Below, piece after piece: positions 34,592-43,566 of a DNA stretch of 64,000 nucleotides. Source of the DNA: Deltaproteobacteria bacterium. GTDB taxonomy: Bacteria > Lernaellota > Lernaellaia > JACKCT01. Within the stretch, counting starts at the first letter, position 1, and every line of letters begins with the position of its first letter. The position numbers and the translations under genes are program-made. The notes below the pieces were generated by a model, which was not told the DNA's origin, did not search any database, and worked only from the letters and a program-made list of their open reading frames with translations. Location of the stretch: NCBI GenBank assembly GCA_020633895.1, contig JACKCT010000006.1, positions 124,001-188,000 of the forward strand, read 5' to 3'.

Positions 34592-35929
34592 ATGGCCCCA
34601 TTTGGACGATGGACCTTCGGCGTGGCGATGTTGCTCGTTTTCTTGCTCGCGGGCGGGACGGCCTTGCCGGGCTGTTCGTGCGGGGACGACGATGACGACG
34701 ACGATTCGGCGTCCGACGACGACGATGACGACGTCTCCACCGACGATGATGACGATGACGACGACGATCTGACCGACGTGGACGCTTTGATCCAGGAGGG
34801 CAAGGACTGGCTCGCCTTCCCCGAGGGCGACAAGGCGCGACAGTCGTTCATGGCGGCGTTGGAATTGGAACCGGACAATCGGGAGGCCCGCTACGGCGTG
34901 GTCCTGTCCGATTTTGTGCATTCGATGGATGTGTATTCGGTGCTGACCGACTATATCCTGTCGTTCATCGAATACGGCGGGCCGGTCAAAAGCGGCGCGG
35001 TCGAAAGCGGCCTGATCGAAAACGGCAAGGCCGAACAACTGCCCGGCGACGACTTCCTCAACAACCTCCTGCAAATCGTCATCGACGGCCTGTTCCGCGA
35101 GCGGGCTTCGGAATTGATCGAATACGCCGACGGCCTGGAAGGCTGCGACTGCGCGTTTATGCATCCGGGCATTCCGATCTACGTCCACTACGAAAAGGTC
35201 ATGGAATTGGCCGGCGAATTCGACGCGGGCGAGCTGTATCAGTCCAAGGCCTTCGCCGGATCGCTGAGCGCGCTGTTCTACCATCTCTACGCGATCAACA
35301 TCGATTTCGATCCCTTCTGGCTCTATGCCCTGACCGAGGCCGACTTCGACGACCTGGACACGCTGGAGACGATCTCCGTGGTGGTTGACGTGCTGCTCAA
35401 TATGCTCACCGATCCGGGCTTCCCCGATTTCCTGGTCGTCACCCCCGGGGGGCAGGCGATTTTCCGCCAGGCCGGCACCGATCTGGGCGACGCGATGGAC
35501 GACTTTTTGTCCACCTTCATCGCCGTCGATGCCGAAACCGATCCCCAGGACGAAGACGTGATCTCCTGGGTGGACCGCAACGGCAACCTGGTCCGCGATC
35601 CCGACGAGCCCTACCGCATGGCCTATTTCGGCGAGCTTTCCGACGAGCAGATGGCCCAACTGGCCGAGATGCAGCTCTTTGCCGAGGATCTGCGCAACGC
35701 CCTCTACCAAGGCACCGACAAGGACGTGAACCCGGACGAGGTGGAATTGCTGCATCTGGCGCTGCTGCGGCCGATCGTCGCGTCCCTGGGCCTGCCGGCG
35801 GGAATCATCCCGGATACGACGGTGGACCTTTCCGCGGCCTATACCGACATCGAGGGCGACAACTTTAAGAAGACCCTGGTGACGATCCTGAACCTGGTTA
35901 GCCTGGTCCTGCCGGAGGTGGAGCTGTGA
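34592..35929 (+). CDS. poly-Asp lipoprotein with TPR-like segment
   Basis: 445 residues. The lipoprotein signal ends LPGC (C26) and is followed directly by CGDDDDDDDSASDDDDDD and a second Asp block, about 40 residues in all. A TPR-like helix pair (DALIQEGKDWLAFPEGDKARQSFMAALELEPDNREARYG) starts the folded part. The rest is mostly alpha-helical with no recognised domain. ATG at 34592 follows GAGGAT by 7 nt and is preferred to an ATG 24 bp upstream. Its TGA overlaps the GTG start of the next gene, so the two proteins are made together. Confidence 0.83.
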   Translation: MAPFGRWTFGVAMLLVFLLAGGTALPGCSCGDDDDDDDSASDDDDDDVSTDDDDDDDDDLTDVDALIQEGKDWLAFPEGDKARQSFMAALELEPDNREARYGVVLSDFVHSMDVYSVLTDYILSFIEYGGPVKSGAVESGLIENGKAEQLPGDDFLNNLLQIVIDGLFRERASELIEYADGLEGCDCAFMHPGIPIYVHYEKVMELAGEFDAGELYQSKAFAGSLSALFYHLYAINIDFDPFWLYALTEADFDDLDTLETISVVVDVLLNMLTDPGFPDFLVVTPGGQAIFRQAGTDLGDAMDDFLSTFIAVDAETDPQDEDVISWVDRNGNLVRDPDEPYRMAYFGELSDEQMAQLAEMQLFAEDLRNALYQGTDKDVNPDEVELLHLALLRPIVASLGLPAGIIPDTTVDLSAAYTDIEGDNFKKTLVTILNLVSLVLPEVEL

Positions 35930-38556
35930 GACGACATCAAGCGACGACGACAGCCGCTGCCCATCCCTTCCGCCGCGCGGTGGGAACGGCGGCCCTGATT
36001 CTGGCGATTTGGGCGTGCGTGTTCTGGCTGGGCTCCGTTTCGTGCGGCGGCGAGGATACGACGAACGACGACAGCGACAACGCGAACGACGCCTCCGGCA
36101 TGCCCGAAGCCGGTGACGACAATTCCAGCCTGGAAGAACCCACGCCCGACGAGGACGCCTATCTGCGCCCCGGCCCCGTGGGTGACGGGTCGTTCGTCCT
36201 GCCCAACGGCCGCCTGGTGCGCCCGGCGGGGACGTTCGTGGAAACGCCGATCTTCCCCAACGACGTGGCCGTCTCCCCCGACGGCAAGACAGTCATCGTG
36301 CCCACCGGCCAGAACGGCAATCTGGCGATCTACGACGTGGACCTGGGCGAGATCACGCAGACCTTTCCGTCCGAAATTTCCTCGTCGTTCACCGGCATCG
36401 TCTTCAACGAGTCGGGCGACCGTTTCTGGGTGGCCGGGGGCGCGGCGCGGGGAATCTATGAATTCGACCTGATCGACGGCGTGGCCGTCTACCTGCGCAA
36501 GATCCCGGTGCAGGGCTTTCCGGCGGGGCTGGCCCTGTCGAAAAACGGCAAGTCCCTCTACACCGCCATGCACATGAGCCGCCGCATGGCCAAGATCAAG
36601 ATCAGCAACGGCAAGGAAGAGGCCGGCTACGTCGCCCACCAGTATCCCTATGACATCGCCGTGCTGCCCGACGAGTCGGTGGGGTACGTGGCGAACCTGG
36701 GCGTGGACCGCATCTCGGCGATCGACCTGAAATCGGGCGAGGAACTGGCCGCGATCCCCGTGCCGAAAAATCCCGAGGGCCTTAAGCTCAGCCCCGACGC
36801 CAAGCGTCTTTACGTGGCGTGCGCCGACGCGGACAAGGTGGCGGTCATTGACACGGCGACGCAGCAGGTGATCGACGAATTTCCCCTTTCCGACGACGCG
36901 GAGGACGAGCGCTTTCGCCCGGGCGTGATGCCGGTGGCCGTGGATGTGTCGCCGGACGGGAAACGGCTGTTCGTGACCTGCTCGGGTTACGATTCCATCG
37001 ACGTGCTCGACGCGGCCACGGGCGAACGCCTGGGGCGCATCCCCACCGGCTGGTATCCCACCAATGTCGCGATCTCTCCCGACGGCGAGACGCTCTATGT
37101 CGCCAACGGCAAGGGCGTGGGGTCCGCGGGATATCTGCATGACGTGCGTTGGCCGGGCGTGCTGCAGGAGGTGGAGATTCCCGACGCGGCGGAGCTTTCC
37201 GACTACACCGACCAGGTCGAAAGCAACGTGCGTTGGGCGACCAACCTCTACGCCGACTGGTACGGCTCGGAGCTGGATTCGCCCATCCCCACCGAATACG
37301 GCCGGCGCTCGGCCCAGATCCGTCACGTGATCTTCATCCTCAAGGAGAACAAGACCTACGACCAGGTCTTCGGCGACCTGGAAGGCACCGAGGCCGATCC
37401 CGGCTACCTCGTCTTCGGTGAGGACGTGACGCCCAACCACCATCGTCTGGCCCGGGAATTCGTGAACATGGATAACTTTTACGTCGAAGGCGACATCAGC
37501 GTGATGGGGCACATGTGGGCGATGTACATGAACAACAACGACCACATGGAAAAGGCGTTTCTGGCCGGCGGCAAGTACCCCATCCCGGACCTCGACGTCT
37601 CCACGCGCCCGGCCAATCAGAACATCTTTCGCGAGGTGCTCGACGCGGGGCTGGAGTTTCGCAACTACGGCCAGCTCGTGGGCATCACCGACGACATCGA
37701 CTTTTACGCGCCCTACACGAACCTGCATTACGGGTTCTGGAATATGGGCACGTCCGACGAGCACCGGAAGTCCGTGGAGATCATCCGCGAGTGGGAGCAG
37801 GGGCTCTTCCCCGACCTGATCTACATTATCCTGCCCAACGACCACACCTACGGCGGCTCCGCCGGGGCGCCGACAGCCAACTGGCAGGTCGGCGACAACG
37901 ACGCGGCGCTGGGGAAGCTGGTGGATTGGGTGAGCCACAGCAAATATTGGGACGAGACGGCGATCTTCATCACCGAGGACGATCCCCAATCGGGCTGGGA
38001 CCACATCGACCCCCACCGCACGATCAGCATGGTGGTGAGCCCCTGGGCCAAACGCAATCACCTCTCGTCCGTGTTCTACACGCACGCTTCCATCTGGAAC
38101 ACGATCCACCTGATCCTGGGCCTGCCGCCGCGCACCAAGTTCGACGAGTTCGCCGCGCCCATGTTCGACGCCTTCACGATGGACAAGGACGACACGCCTT
38201 ACGACTACGTGACCAACCCGACGCCCTTCGAGATCACCGGCGAGGACAAGGTGTCCCAGTATCTGTGCGGCACGCCCAACTTCCTGGTGCCCGACGGTGC
38301 GCCGGGAATGGCCCGCGCCCTTTGGGCGTTGTACAAGCCGGGCAAGCCGTTCCCGGTGGCCGCGTCGGTCGACGCCTGCGCCGATGAGGAAGACGAGGAC
38401 GAGGAAGAAGACGTGGAGGCGTACGTCGAGGGCGTGGAGAAGATCCGCGCCTATGCCCGCGAGCGGGGCATCACCGTGCCCGTCCCCGACGGCTGGGACA
38501 AGATGGCCGCGCGGGTGATGGCGGAAGAGGTGCTGGAGCACGACGCGGACGATTAG
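35926..38556 (+). CDS. YVTN beta-propeller plus phosphoesterase lipoprotein
   Basis: 876 residues. A signal with lipobox SVSC is followed by an acidic stretch (DDDSDNANDASG). Residues of about 95-420 are YVTN/YncE-type propeller repeats (VAVSPDGKTVIVPTG, LKLSPDAKRLYVACADADKVAVID, NVAISPDGETLYVANGKG). Residues of about 465-790 are a phosphoesterase-family domain of the phospholipase C/acid phosphatase type (VIFILKENKTYDQVFGDLEG, later ITEDDPQSGWDHIDPHRT). A Glu/Asp-rich segment lies near the C-terminus. It is probably a surface enzyme on phosphoesters. GTG at 35926 overlaps the previous stop (GTGA). It shares an operon with the TPR-like lipoprotein. Confidence 0.9.
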   Translation: MRRHQATTTAAAHPFRRAVGTAALILAIWACVFWLGSVSCGGEDTTNDDSDNANDASGMPEAGDDNSSLEEPTPDEDAYLRPGPVGDGSFVLPNGRLVRPAGTFVETPIFPNDVAVSPDGKTVIVPTGQNGNLAIYDVDLGEITQTFPSEISSSFTGIVFNESGDRFWVAGGAARGIYEFDLIDGVAVYLRKIPVQGFPAGLALSKNGKSLYTAMHMSRRMAKIKISNGKEEAGYVAHQYPYDIAVLPDESVGYVANLGVDRISAIDLKSGEELAAIPVPKNPEGLKLSPDAKRLYVACADADKVAVIDTATQQVIDEFPLSDDAEDERFRPGVMPVAVDVSPDGKRLFVTCSGYDSIDVLDAATGERLGRIPTGWYPTNVAISPDGETLYVANGKGVGSAGYLHDVRWPGVLQEVEIPDAAELSDYTDQVESNVRWATNLYADWYGSELDSPIPTEYGRRSAQIRHVIFILKENKTYDQVFGDLEGTEADPGYLVFGEDVTPNHHRLAREFVNMDNFYVEGDISVMGHMWAMYMNNNDHMEKAFLAGGKYPIPDLDVSTRPANQNIFREVLDAGLEFRNYGQLVGITDDIDFYAPYTNLHYGFWNMGTSDEHRKSVEIIREWEQGLFPDLIYIILPNDHTYGGSAGAPTANWQVGDNDAALGKLVDWVSHSKYWDETAIFITEDDPQSGWDHIDPHRTISMVVSPWAKRNHLSSVFYTHASIWNTIHLILGLPPRTKFDEFAAPMFDAFTMDKDDTPYDYVTNPTPFEITGEDKVSQYLCGTPNFLVPDGAPGMARALWALYKPGKPFPVAASVDACADEEDEDEEEDVEAYVEGVEKIRAYARERGITVPVPDGWDKMAARVMAEEVLEHDADD

Positions 38557-38570
38557 GGACACCTCCTGAC

Positions 38571-38581
38571 GGGTGCCACAC
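38571..38581. repeat. single GGGTGCCACAC end
   Basis: This 11-bp motif matches the ends of the 105-bp inverted-repeat element at 7915-8019. No partner end is found within the gap, so it is probably a remnant. Confidence 0.5.
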
Positions 38582-38624
38582 GTTCACGGCGACATCGTCG
38601 CCGGGTAGATGCGCCTTGCGATTT

Positions 38625-38746
38625 CAGAGCCGCGCACGGTAGTAAGCCGTCGGGTTTGACTCGGTACGCCGTGTCGTGCGATGTGCCGAACAACGAATGA
38701 TCCGTGCCGGGTTGTCCTAGACCCCTCCCTACAGGTCGGGGCTCTG
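38625..38746. repeat. CAGAGCC dispersed repeat, complete copy E (122 bp)
   Basis: The best-preserved copy. The left end is CAGAGCCGCGCACGGTAG (38625-38642). The right end, read on the other strand, is CAGAGCCCCGACCTGTAG (38746-38729). The two ends match at about 14 of 18 positions as terminal inverted repeats. The core matches copy A (same orientation) and copy D (opposite). It lies between the phosphoesterase and AraC genes and encodes no protein, so it resembles a MITE or a paired REP element. Confidence 0.8.
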
Positions 38747-38821
38747 ACGCAAGAGCAAGTCGCAATCTCCGCGCAGCCCCCGTCCCTTGACGCCTCCGCC
38801 GAATCACGGTTCCATCTCCCC

Positions 38822-39844
38822 ATGCCGGGAACCATCAACACCACCGTCGCCGCCCTTGTCGTCGAGGGATTGAAGGCGTTCGCGCCGGAGGCGTTGCGGG
38901 GGGCGGAGGATTTGCTGCCTCTGCCGACGCGCGCCGGGGGCGTGCCGCTGGAGGACTATCGGCAAGTCCTCGAACACGCCTATCGCCACGGGGGCGGACG
39001 CAGTCTCCTGATCGCCGGGCGGGCTCTGGAAGCACTTTCCGACCCGCTCCTGTTCGTCCTGCTCAACACCGACGCCCCCCGCCTGCTCATCGAAAAAGAG
39101 GCGCGCCTGGGCCGCTTCATTCATTCCCGCCACCGGGTGCAAATCCTCGACGAATCCGAACGCCACCTGACGCTGGAACACGTCGGCCTGCGCGGCCACG
39201 ATCCCAGTCCGCTGGAAAACCTCGCCGCCTGCGGCCAGCACGCGGTGCTCTTCGAACAGATCGGATGTGTCGGCCTGTCGTGCCGCCTGACGCGCGTCGC
39301 CACGCCCACCGAAGTCGACGGCGGCGCGATCTACGCCGACGGAACATTCGCCGAACCCCCGCTGACGTTGCCCGATGACGGCGATTTGTGGACGCTGCCC
39401 CCGGCGCGTCACGGCTTCCACGTCTGGCATTTCGCGTGGGAGGAGTTTGTCCCCTCCCGTCGCCCGATGGCGGGTTTGGACGACATGTTGCTGGCTGCGT
39501 CGCCCTATAAGGAGCTGGCCGAGGACGCGCCCGTCGCCGCCCGCGTGGCCGAGGTGCTGCTCTCCGACCTGGGACGGACCTGGCGCATCACGCAGGTTGC
39601 GCGCAAGCTCGCCGTCTCGCCCCGGTCGTTGCAGCGGGCGCTGTCCGAGGCGGGTACGACCTACAGCGACCTGGTCGATCGGGTGCGTACCGAGGAGGCG
39701 TCGCGTCTGCTCAAAGGCACCGAACTGTCGGCCACCGAGATCGGCTACATCTGCGGATTCGCCGACGCCGCCCACTTCACCCGGCGTTTCAAACAGCGAT
39801 ACGGCTGCCCGCCTTCCCGATTCCGAGCCGCGACTCCCGCGTAA
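38822..39844 (+). CDS. AraC-family regulator (OruR/ArgR-like sensor domain)
   Basis: 340 residues. The N-terminal 210 residues resemble the arabinose-binding-like domain of the PA14/OruR type (LPLPTRAGGVPLEDYRQVLEHAY, ESERHLTLEH). The C-terminal part (about 240-338) holds two helix-turn-helix units, with WRITQVARKLAVSPRSLQRALSEAGTT and ATEIGYICGFADAAHFTRRFKQRYGCPPS. It should be a ligand-responsive DNA-binding activator. ATG at 38822 is the first in-frame start after the repeat element. The next gene downstream, an outer-membrane protein, is 124 bp away on the same strand and is a possible target. Confidence 0.87.
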   Translation: MPGTINTTVAALVVEGLKAFAPEALRGAEDLLPLPTRAGGVPLEDYRQVLEHAYRHGGGRSLLIAGRALEALSDPLLFVLLNTDAPRLLIEKEARLGRFIHSRHRVQILDESERHLTLEHVGLRGHDPSPLENLAACGQHAVLFEQIGCVGLSCRLTRVATPTEVDGGAIYADGTFAEPPLTLPDDGDLWTLPPARHGFHVWHFAWEEFVPSRRPMAGLDDMLLAASPYKELAEDAPVAARVAEVLLSDLGRTWRITQVARKLAVSPRSLQRALSEAGTTYSDLVDRVRTEEASRLLKGTELSATEIGYICGFADAAHFTRRFKQRYGCPPSRFRAATPA

Positions 39845-39968
39845 TTCCAACGCATTTTCTCCGACAAATCGCCCTGGCGCGTGCGTCCAAATCTTTGGCG
39901 CCGCCGTGCAATTGCGTTTGCGCCGAAATCCCTACTCTCCAAATCAACGCAACGACAGGAGGTAGGAG

Positions 39969-40697
39969 ATGCTACGCGTTGGAACGATCGGAATTTCGAT
40001 TCTCGGCATGATGATGATGTTCGCGATGGTGGGTCCGGCGGACGCGTCGATGGTGGGGATGCCGTCGCTGGCGGGCATGGTGCATGTGGGGATGAACCTG
40101 GGGGAGATTCCCTTCCACGGCTCGTTCAAGCCCGGCGTGACCTTCGGATATTACCTGAACGACCTGGTCTATATCGGTGGGATTTATCAGATCGCCGACT
40201 CCATCAAGCGCGACGACTCGTCGTTCAACGCCAAGGCGGTGGGCCTGGACGGTCTGAAGTCGTCCCGCGAAACCGTCGGCCAACGGGCGCTGTTGGAAGT
40301 GCGTCTGCGGCCTCATCGCCTGGCGCCGTTCATGTCGCTGGGCTTTGTTTTCAATGACGAAGACACCGAAACTATGCATTTCGATTCGCGCACGCGGCAC
40401 ATCGGCGACGGCGAATACACCGGCGCCATGACGATCCGCCAGACGCGCCCGGCGGCCTGGCGCCCGTCCATCGGCCTGGGCTATGCGTACACCACGCCGA
40501 TCGGACTCGAGTTCGGATTCGAGTGGGCGGGGTGGGTGCTGGGCTCGCGCCCGAAGCCGCGAATCGAATTCGAATCGGAAGCGCCCCTGTCGGCCAAGGA
40601 TGAAGCGGCCCTGCGCGCCCACATGACCGACGAGTTCCAGGACAGCATCTTCAACGCGTACCACATCTTCCAGATGGGCGTGGGGTACACGTTTTAG
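39969..40697 (+). CDS. outer-membrane beta-barrel-like protein
   Basis: 242 residues. A signal peptide with several Met in its core ends ADA (about residue 26). The mature sequence alternates short strands and turns (FKPGVTFGYYLNDLVYIGGIYQIAD, ALLEVRLRPHRLAPFMSLGFVF, PSIGLGYAYTTPIGLEFGFEWAGWVLG) and ends in Phe (MGVGYTF), as outer-membrane barrels do. CAGGAGGTAGGAG gives a strong ribosome site just before the ATG. No family name can be given. It converges on the membrane-protein gene at 40750. Confidence 0.75.
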   Translation: MLRVGTIGISILGMMMMFAMVGPADASMVGMPSLAGMVHVGMNLGEIPFHGSFKPGVTFGYYLNDLVYIGGIYQIADSIKRDDSSFNAKAVGLDGLKSSRETVGQRALLEVRLRPHRLAPFMSLGFVFNDEDTETMHFDSRTRHIGDGEYTGAMTIRQTRPAAWRPSIGLGYAYTTPIGLEFGFEWAGWVLGSRPKPRIEFESEAPLSAKDEAALRAHMTDEFQDSIFNAYHIFQMGVGYTF

Positions 40698-40749
40698 GTT
40701 CGATGAGGTTGGGCTACGGTCTGGCAAGCTGCGCACGGCTCAGAAGGGC

Positions 40750-41484
40750 CTACGCACCGTCGGCGGTGCCTCGGATCAGTCTTCGAAAAATAACGAGGTG
40801 CCCCGCGAGCGCGGCGGCGACGAGCACGGTCGGCAGCCAAACGAAGGGGAAGTAGGCGACCCAGGTGTTGAGGTTGACCGGGCCGTCGCCGAAGGCTTTG
40901 AACAGGGGCGTGGCGCGCACGGCGACTTGGATGACGTTGAACAGCAGGACGATGCCCACGACGTTCCAGATCCACGCCATCCATTCGCCGACTTCCTGCC
41001 GGGCGACGAGGTAGGCGACGACGATCGCGCTCGCGCCGGTGACGATGTCGAAGTTGCGGCCGGAAAACGACATCACGTCGGGCATGACGCCCTCGGTCGC
41101 GGCGCGATGCATGACCAGTTCCAGCGGCAGGCGATAGGCGTGAAACGCGATCAGGCCCCACAGGGGCAGGGCCGTGGCGAAGCGTTCGCCCAAAATCGAC
41201 AGCCCGACGCCGAAGCCGACGGCCATCACGCCGATGAAGACGACCAGAAACGGCGGGGGCGTCGCATCGAAATTCGCCAGGTGTCCGGACGAAGCCATCC
41301 ATCCGGTGACGAGCATCCACAGCGCTACGCCGCCGCCGAAGATCCACGTGTGCGTTTTGCGTTGCACGGGTGTCCAACCCAGCGCGCGTAGCGACCGGGC
41401 GTACGCCCACACGACCGTCCCCGCCACCGCCAAGGCGATACCGCCGATCCCGTATGTCACGAACCACGACGCGTCCGGACGCAT
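40750..41484 (-). CDS. integral membrane protein with about seven helices
   Basis: 244 residues, almost all hydrophobic, with roughly seven membrane helices (GIGGIALAVAGTVVWAYA, IFGGGVALWMLVTGWMA, FLVVFIGVMAVGFGVGL, VTGASAIVVAYLVA, WIWNVVGIVLLFNVIQVAV, VWLPTVLVAAALAGHLVIF). No catalytic motif is recognised. CGGAG lies 6 nt before the ATG. It follows the aldo/keto reductase gene by 29 bp on the same strand and is likely co-transcribed. Function unknown. Confidence 0.78.
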   Translation of the reverse strand: MRPDASWFVTYGIGGIALAVAGTVVWAYARSLRALGWTPVQRKTHTWIFGGGVALWMLVTGWMASSGHLANFDATPPPFLVVFIGVMAVGFGVGLSILGERFATALPLWGLIAFHAYRLPLELVMHRAATEGVMPDVMSFSGRNFDIVTGASAIVVAYLVARQEVGEWMAWIWNVVGIVLLFNVIQVAVRATPLFKAFGDGPVNLNTWVAYFPFVWLPTVLVAAALAGHLVIFRRLIRGTADGA

Positions 41485-41513
41485 AAAAATTCTCCGTGGG
41501 TGCCAGGTTAGCG

Positions 41514-42521
41514 TCAGCCTTTGTAAAACTCCACGTTCGGACCGGCGAAGTTTTTCGTCTTGGTCAGCAGCGCTTGTCGTTCGGCATCCGTCAGCGGGTT
41601 GAACGTACGGGCGAGCTTCGCGTTTTGGCGAACTTGCGTCGGGCTTTCCATGCCGGAGACGAGCACGCTGATCGGCAGCGACCAGACAAAACGCATCGCG
41701 TCCTCGAACGCCACCGCGCCCGGAATCGCGCCCTCAAAGGCCACATTGTTTCGCCGCCAGCCGCGCCGCTGCCCCAGCAGACGGCCAAAGGCCATCGTCT
41801 TCATCGCGATCACGCCGATTCCCGCCGCGACGCACGGGGGCACGGCATTTTCGACGAAGCTCTCGTGGTGCGGGTCGACGACGTTGATCGGCATCTGGGC
41901 GGAGACGACCTTCACGCCCCGCTCGCGCAGCAGCTCCGTCATGCGGACGTGGGAGCGAAAATCGGTGTGGCCGGTGAAGCCGATGTGGCGGACCTTGCCG
42001 CGCTTTTGCGCGTCGAGGAAGACGTCGAGCACGCCGTTTTTCACGCGCGATTCCGCGTCGCCCGCCGACATCAGGCTGTGGATCTGCCAGAGATCCACAT
42101 ACTCGCAACGCAGTCGCGACAGGGATTCGTCCAACTCGCGGGCGGCGGATTTGCCGTCGCCGGCGGTGGATTTGGTCATCAGGAAAATGTGGTCGCGGTA
42201 CTTGGGGACGAGCATCGCGCCGTAGCGCCGTTCGCTTTGCCCGCCGCCGTACATCGCGGCCGTATCGAAGAAACGCACCCCCTCGGCCATCGCCGTTTCG
42301 ATGATCGCCTGGGCGTCTTTCTCGCTTGCGTCGGAGATGTGCGCGCCGCCAACGCCGAGCATGGTCACGGCCGGTCCGCCGTTGCCGAGTTTGCGCTTCG
42401 GCAGCAAGGGGCCGAATTTGTCGCGCTCGCCGTCCGCCGCTCCGCCCATCGACGGCACCGCCAGCGCCGCCGTCATCGCGGTGAGTCCTTGCCAAAATTC
42501 GCGGCGTGTCAAATCGACCAT
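41514..42521 (-). CDS. Tat-exported aldo/keto reductase
   Basis: 335 residues. The N-terminus TRREFWQGLTAMTAALAVPSMGGA is a twin-arginine signal, so the enzyme probably folds with its cofactor before export. The aldo/keto reductase barrel shows the catalytic tetrad region: Asp in RFFDTAAMYGGGQSE (with Tyr), Lys in IFLMTKST and His in LWQIHSLMS. It reduces carbonyl groups with NAD(P)H; the substrate is unknown. An exported member is less usual than a cytosolic one. The membrane-protein gene follows 29 bp downstream. Confidence 0.9.
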   Translation of the reverse strand: MVDLTRREFWQGLTAMTAALAVPSMGGAADGERDKFGPLLPKRKLGNGGPAVTMLGVGGAHISDASEKDAQAIIETAMAEGVRFFDTAAMYGGGQSERRYGAMLVPKYRDHIFLMTKSTAGDGKSAARELDESLSRLRCEYVDLWQIHSLMSAGDAESRVKNGVLDVFLDAQKRGKVRHIGFTGHTDFRSHVRMTELLRERGVKVVSAQMPINVVDPHHESFVENAVPPCVAAGIGVIAMKTMAFGRLLGQRRGWRRNNVAFEGAIPGAVAFEDAMRFVWSLPISVLVSGMESPTQVRQNAKLARTFNPLTDAERQALLTKTKNFAGPNVEFYKG

Positions 42522-42725
42522 CGTTGCCTCGCGGAAGGTTCGCGTCGCCCGCGATTATCCCCGCGTCACCCTTGCTCGGGCAAGCCGAAACGAAATTTTG
42601 CGTTGAATCGTCCCTCGAAAACGGCGAAGATGTCCGTCGGCCTCGCGCCGAATTCACGATTTCGAACGACATAGAACGGCGGCGAAAAAACGCCGCGCGT
42701 GCAGGCCCATACAGGAGCAACCCCT

Positions 42726-43553
42726 ATGAAATGGACATGGATTTTGATCGCCTTCGTTTTGGCGATGCCCGGACTCTACGGCGCGGCAGGCAACGGTTGC
42801 GGCGGCGGAGACGATGATGACGATGACGACGGCGGGGTGGTTCACAAAGGCTTCGAGACCGGCGACTTTTCCCAAGGGTGGTATCGCGAATTGGCGGAAG
42901 ATTACTCGGGGCGGGTCGTGACCGACGTGGTGCGTTGCGGTCAATATGCGGCGCGCTTCGAGATGCGCGAGGGCGACGAGAACTGGCGTTGGACGGGCTT
43001 TCGGGCCGAAGTCAGCGAATTGCTGGACTTCATCGCGCCGCTGATGAGCGAGCAGTGGTACGGCTTTTCCACCTACATCCCCGCCGACTGGATCGACCTG
43101 GACAACCGCGCCGTCATTTCCCAATGGCACGCCACCCCCGACCTGGGCGAGGGCGAGGTCTGGCGAAGCCCGCCGCTGGCGCTGCGATATCGCAACGGCG
43201 AATTGTCCGTCACCAGCCGTTCGTCCGAAGAGAAGGTCCAGGAGCAAAACGCCGCGCCCGAGTTCGTGCGGTTCACCTATCCGAACTTCCCCAAGGGTGT
43301 GTGGCACGACTGGGTGTTCCATGTGCGTTGGGACTATCGGGACGACGGGGACGGCTTCATCGAGGCGTGGCTCGACGGGGAGAAGGTGATCGATTACGTC
43401 GGGCCCGTCGGCTACAACGACAACGCGGGGCTGTGGTTCAAGTGGGGCATCTATCGCGACGACGTGGCCGCCACGCAGTACCTCTACCACGACGAATATC
43501 GACGGGGCGGCGCGAGCTTCGCCGACGTGGACCCGGCCCAGTGCGACGATTGA
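42726..43553 (+). CDS. polysaccharide lyase-family lipoprotein (heparin lyase I-like fold)
   Basis: 275 residues. The signal ends GNGC, directly followed by GGGDDDDDDDGG, so this is another poly-Asp envelope protein, though the lipobox is not ideal. The rest fits the polysaccharide lyase family with a jelly-roll fold: FETGDFSQGWYRE, CGQYAARFEMREGDENW, WYGFSTYIPADW, VISQWHATPD, then GVWHDWVFHVRW and LWFKWGIYRDD. It should bind or cleave an acidic glycan. ATG at 42726 gives a normal signal. The YfhO-type gene starts 13 bp downstream, suggesting a shared operon and a role in extracellular polysaccharide. Confidence 0.82.
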   Translation: MKWTWILIAFVLAMPGLYGAAGNGCGGGDDDDDDDGGVVHKGFETGDFSQGWYRELAEDYSGRVVTDVVRCGQYAARFEMREGDENWRWTGFRAEVSELLDFIAPLMSEQWYGFSTYIPADWIDLDNRAVISQWHATPDLGEGEVWRSPPLALRYRNGELSVTSRSSEEKVQEQNAAPEFVRFTYPNFPKGVWHDWVFHVRWDYRDDGDGFIEAWLDGEKVIDYVGPVGYNDNAGLWFKWGIYRDDVAATQYLYHDEYRRGGASFADVDPAQCDD

Positions 43554-43566
43554 TGATCGCGCGCCA

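Noticed and set aside
35839-38562. 907-codon minus-strand frame across the YVTN/phosphoesterase gene
   Set aside because: Antisense shadow; low-complexity His/Val/Gly composition with no signal or motif.
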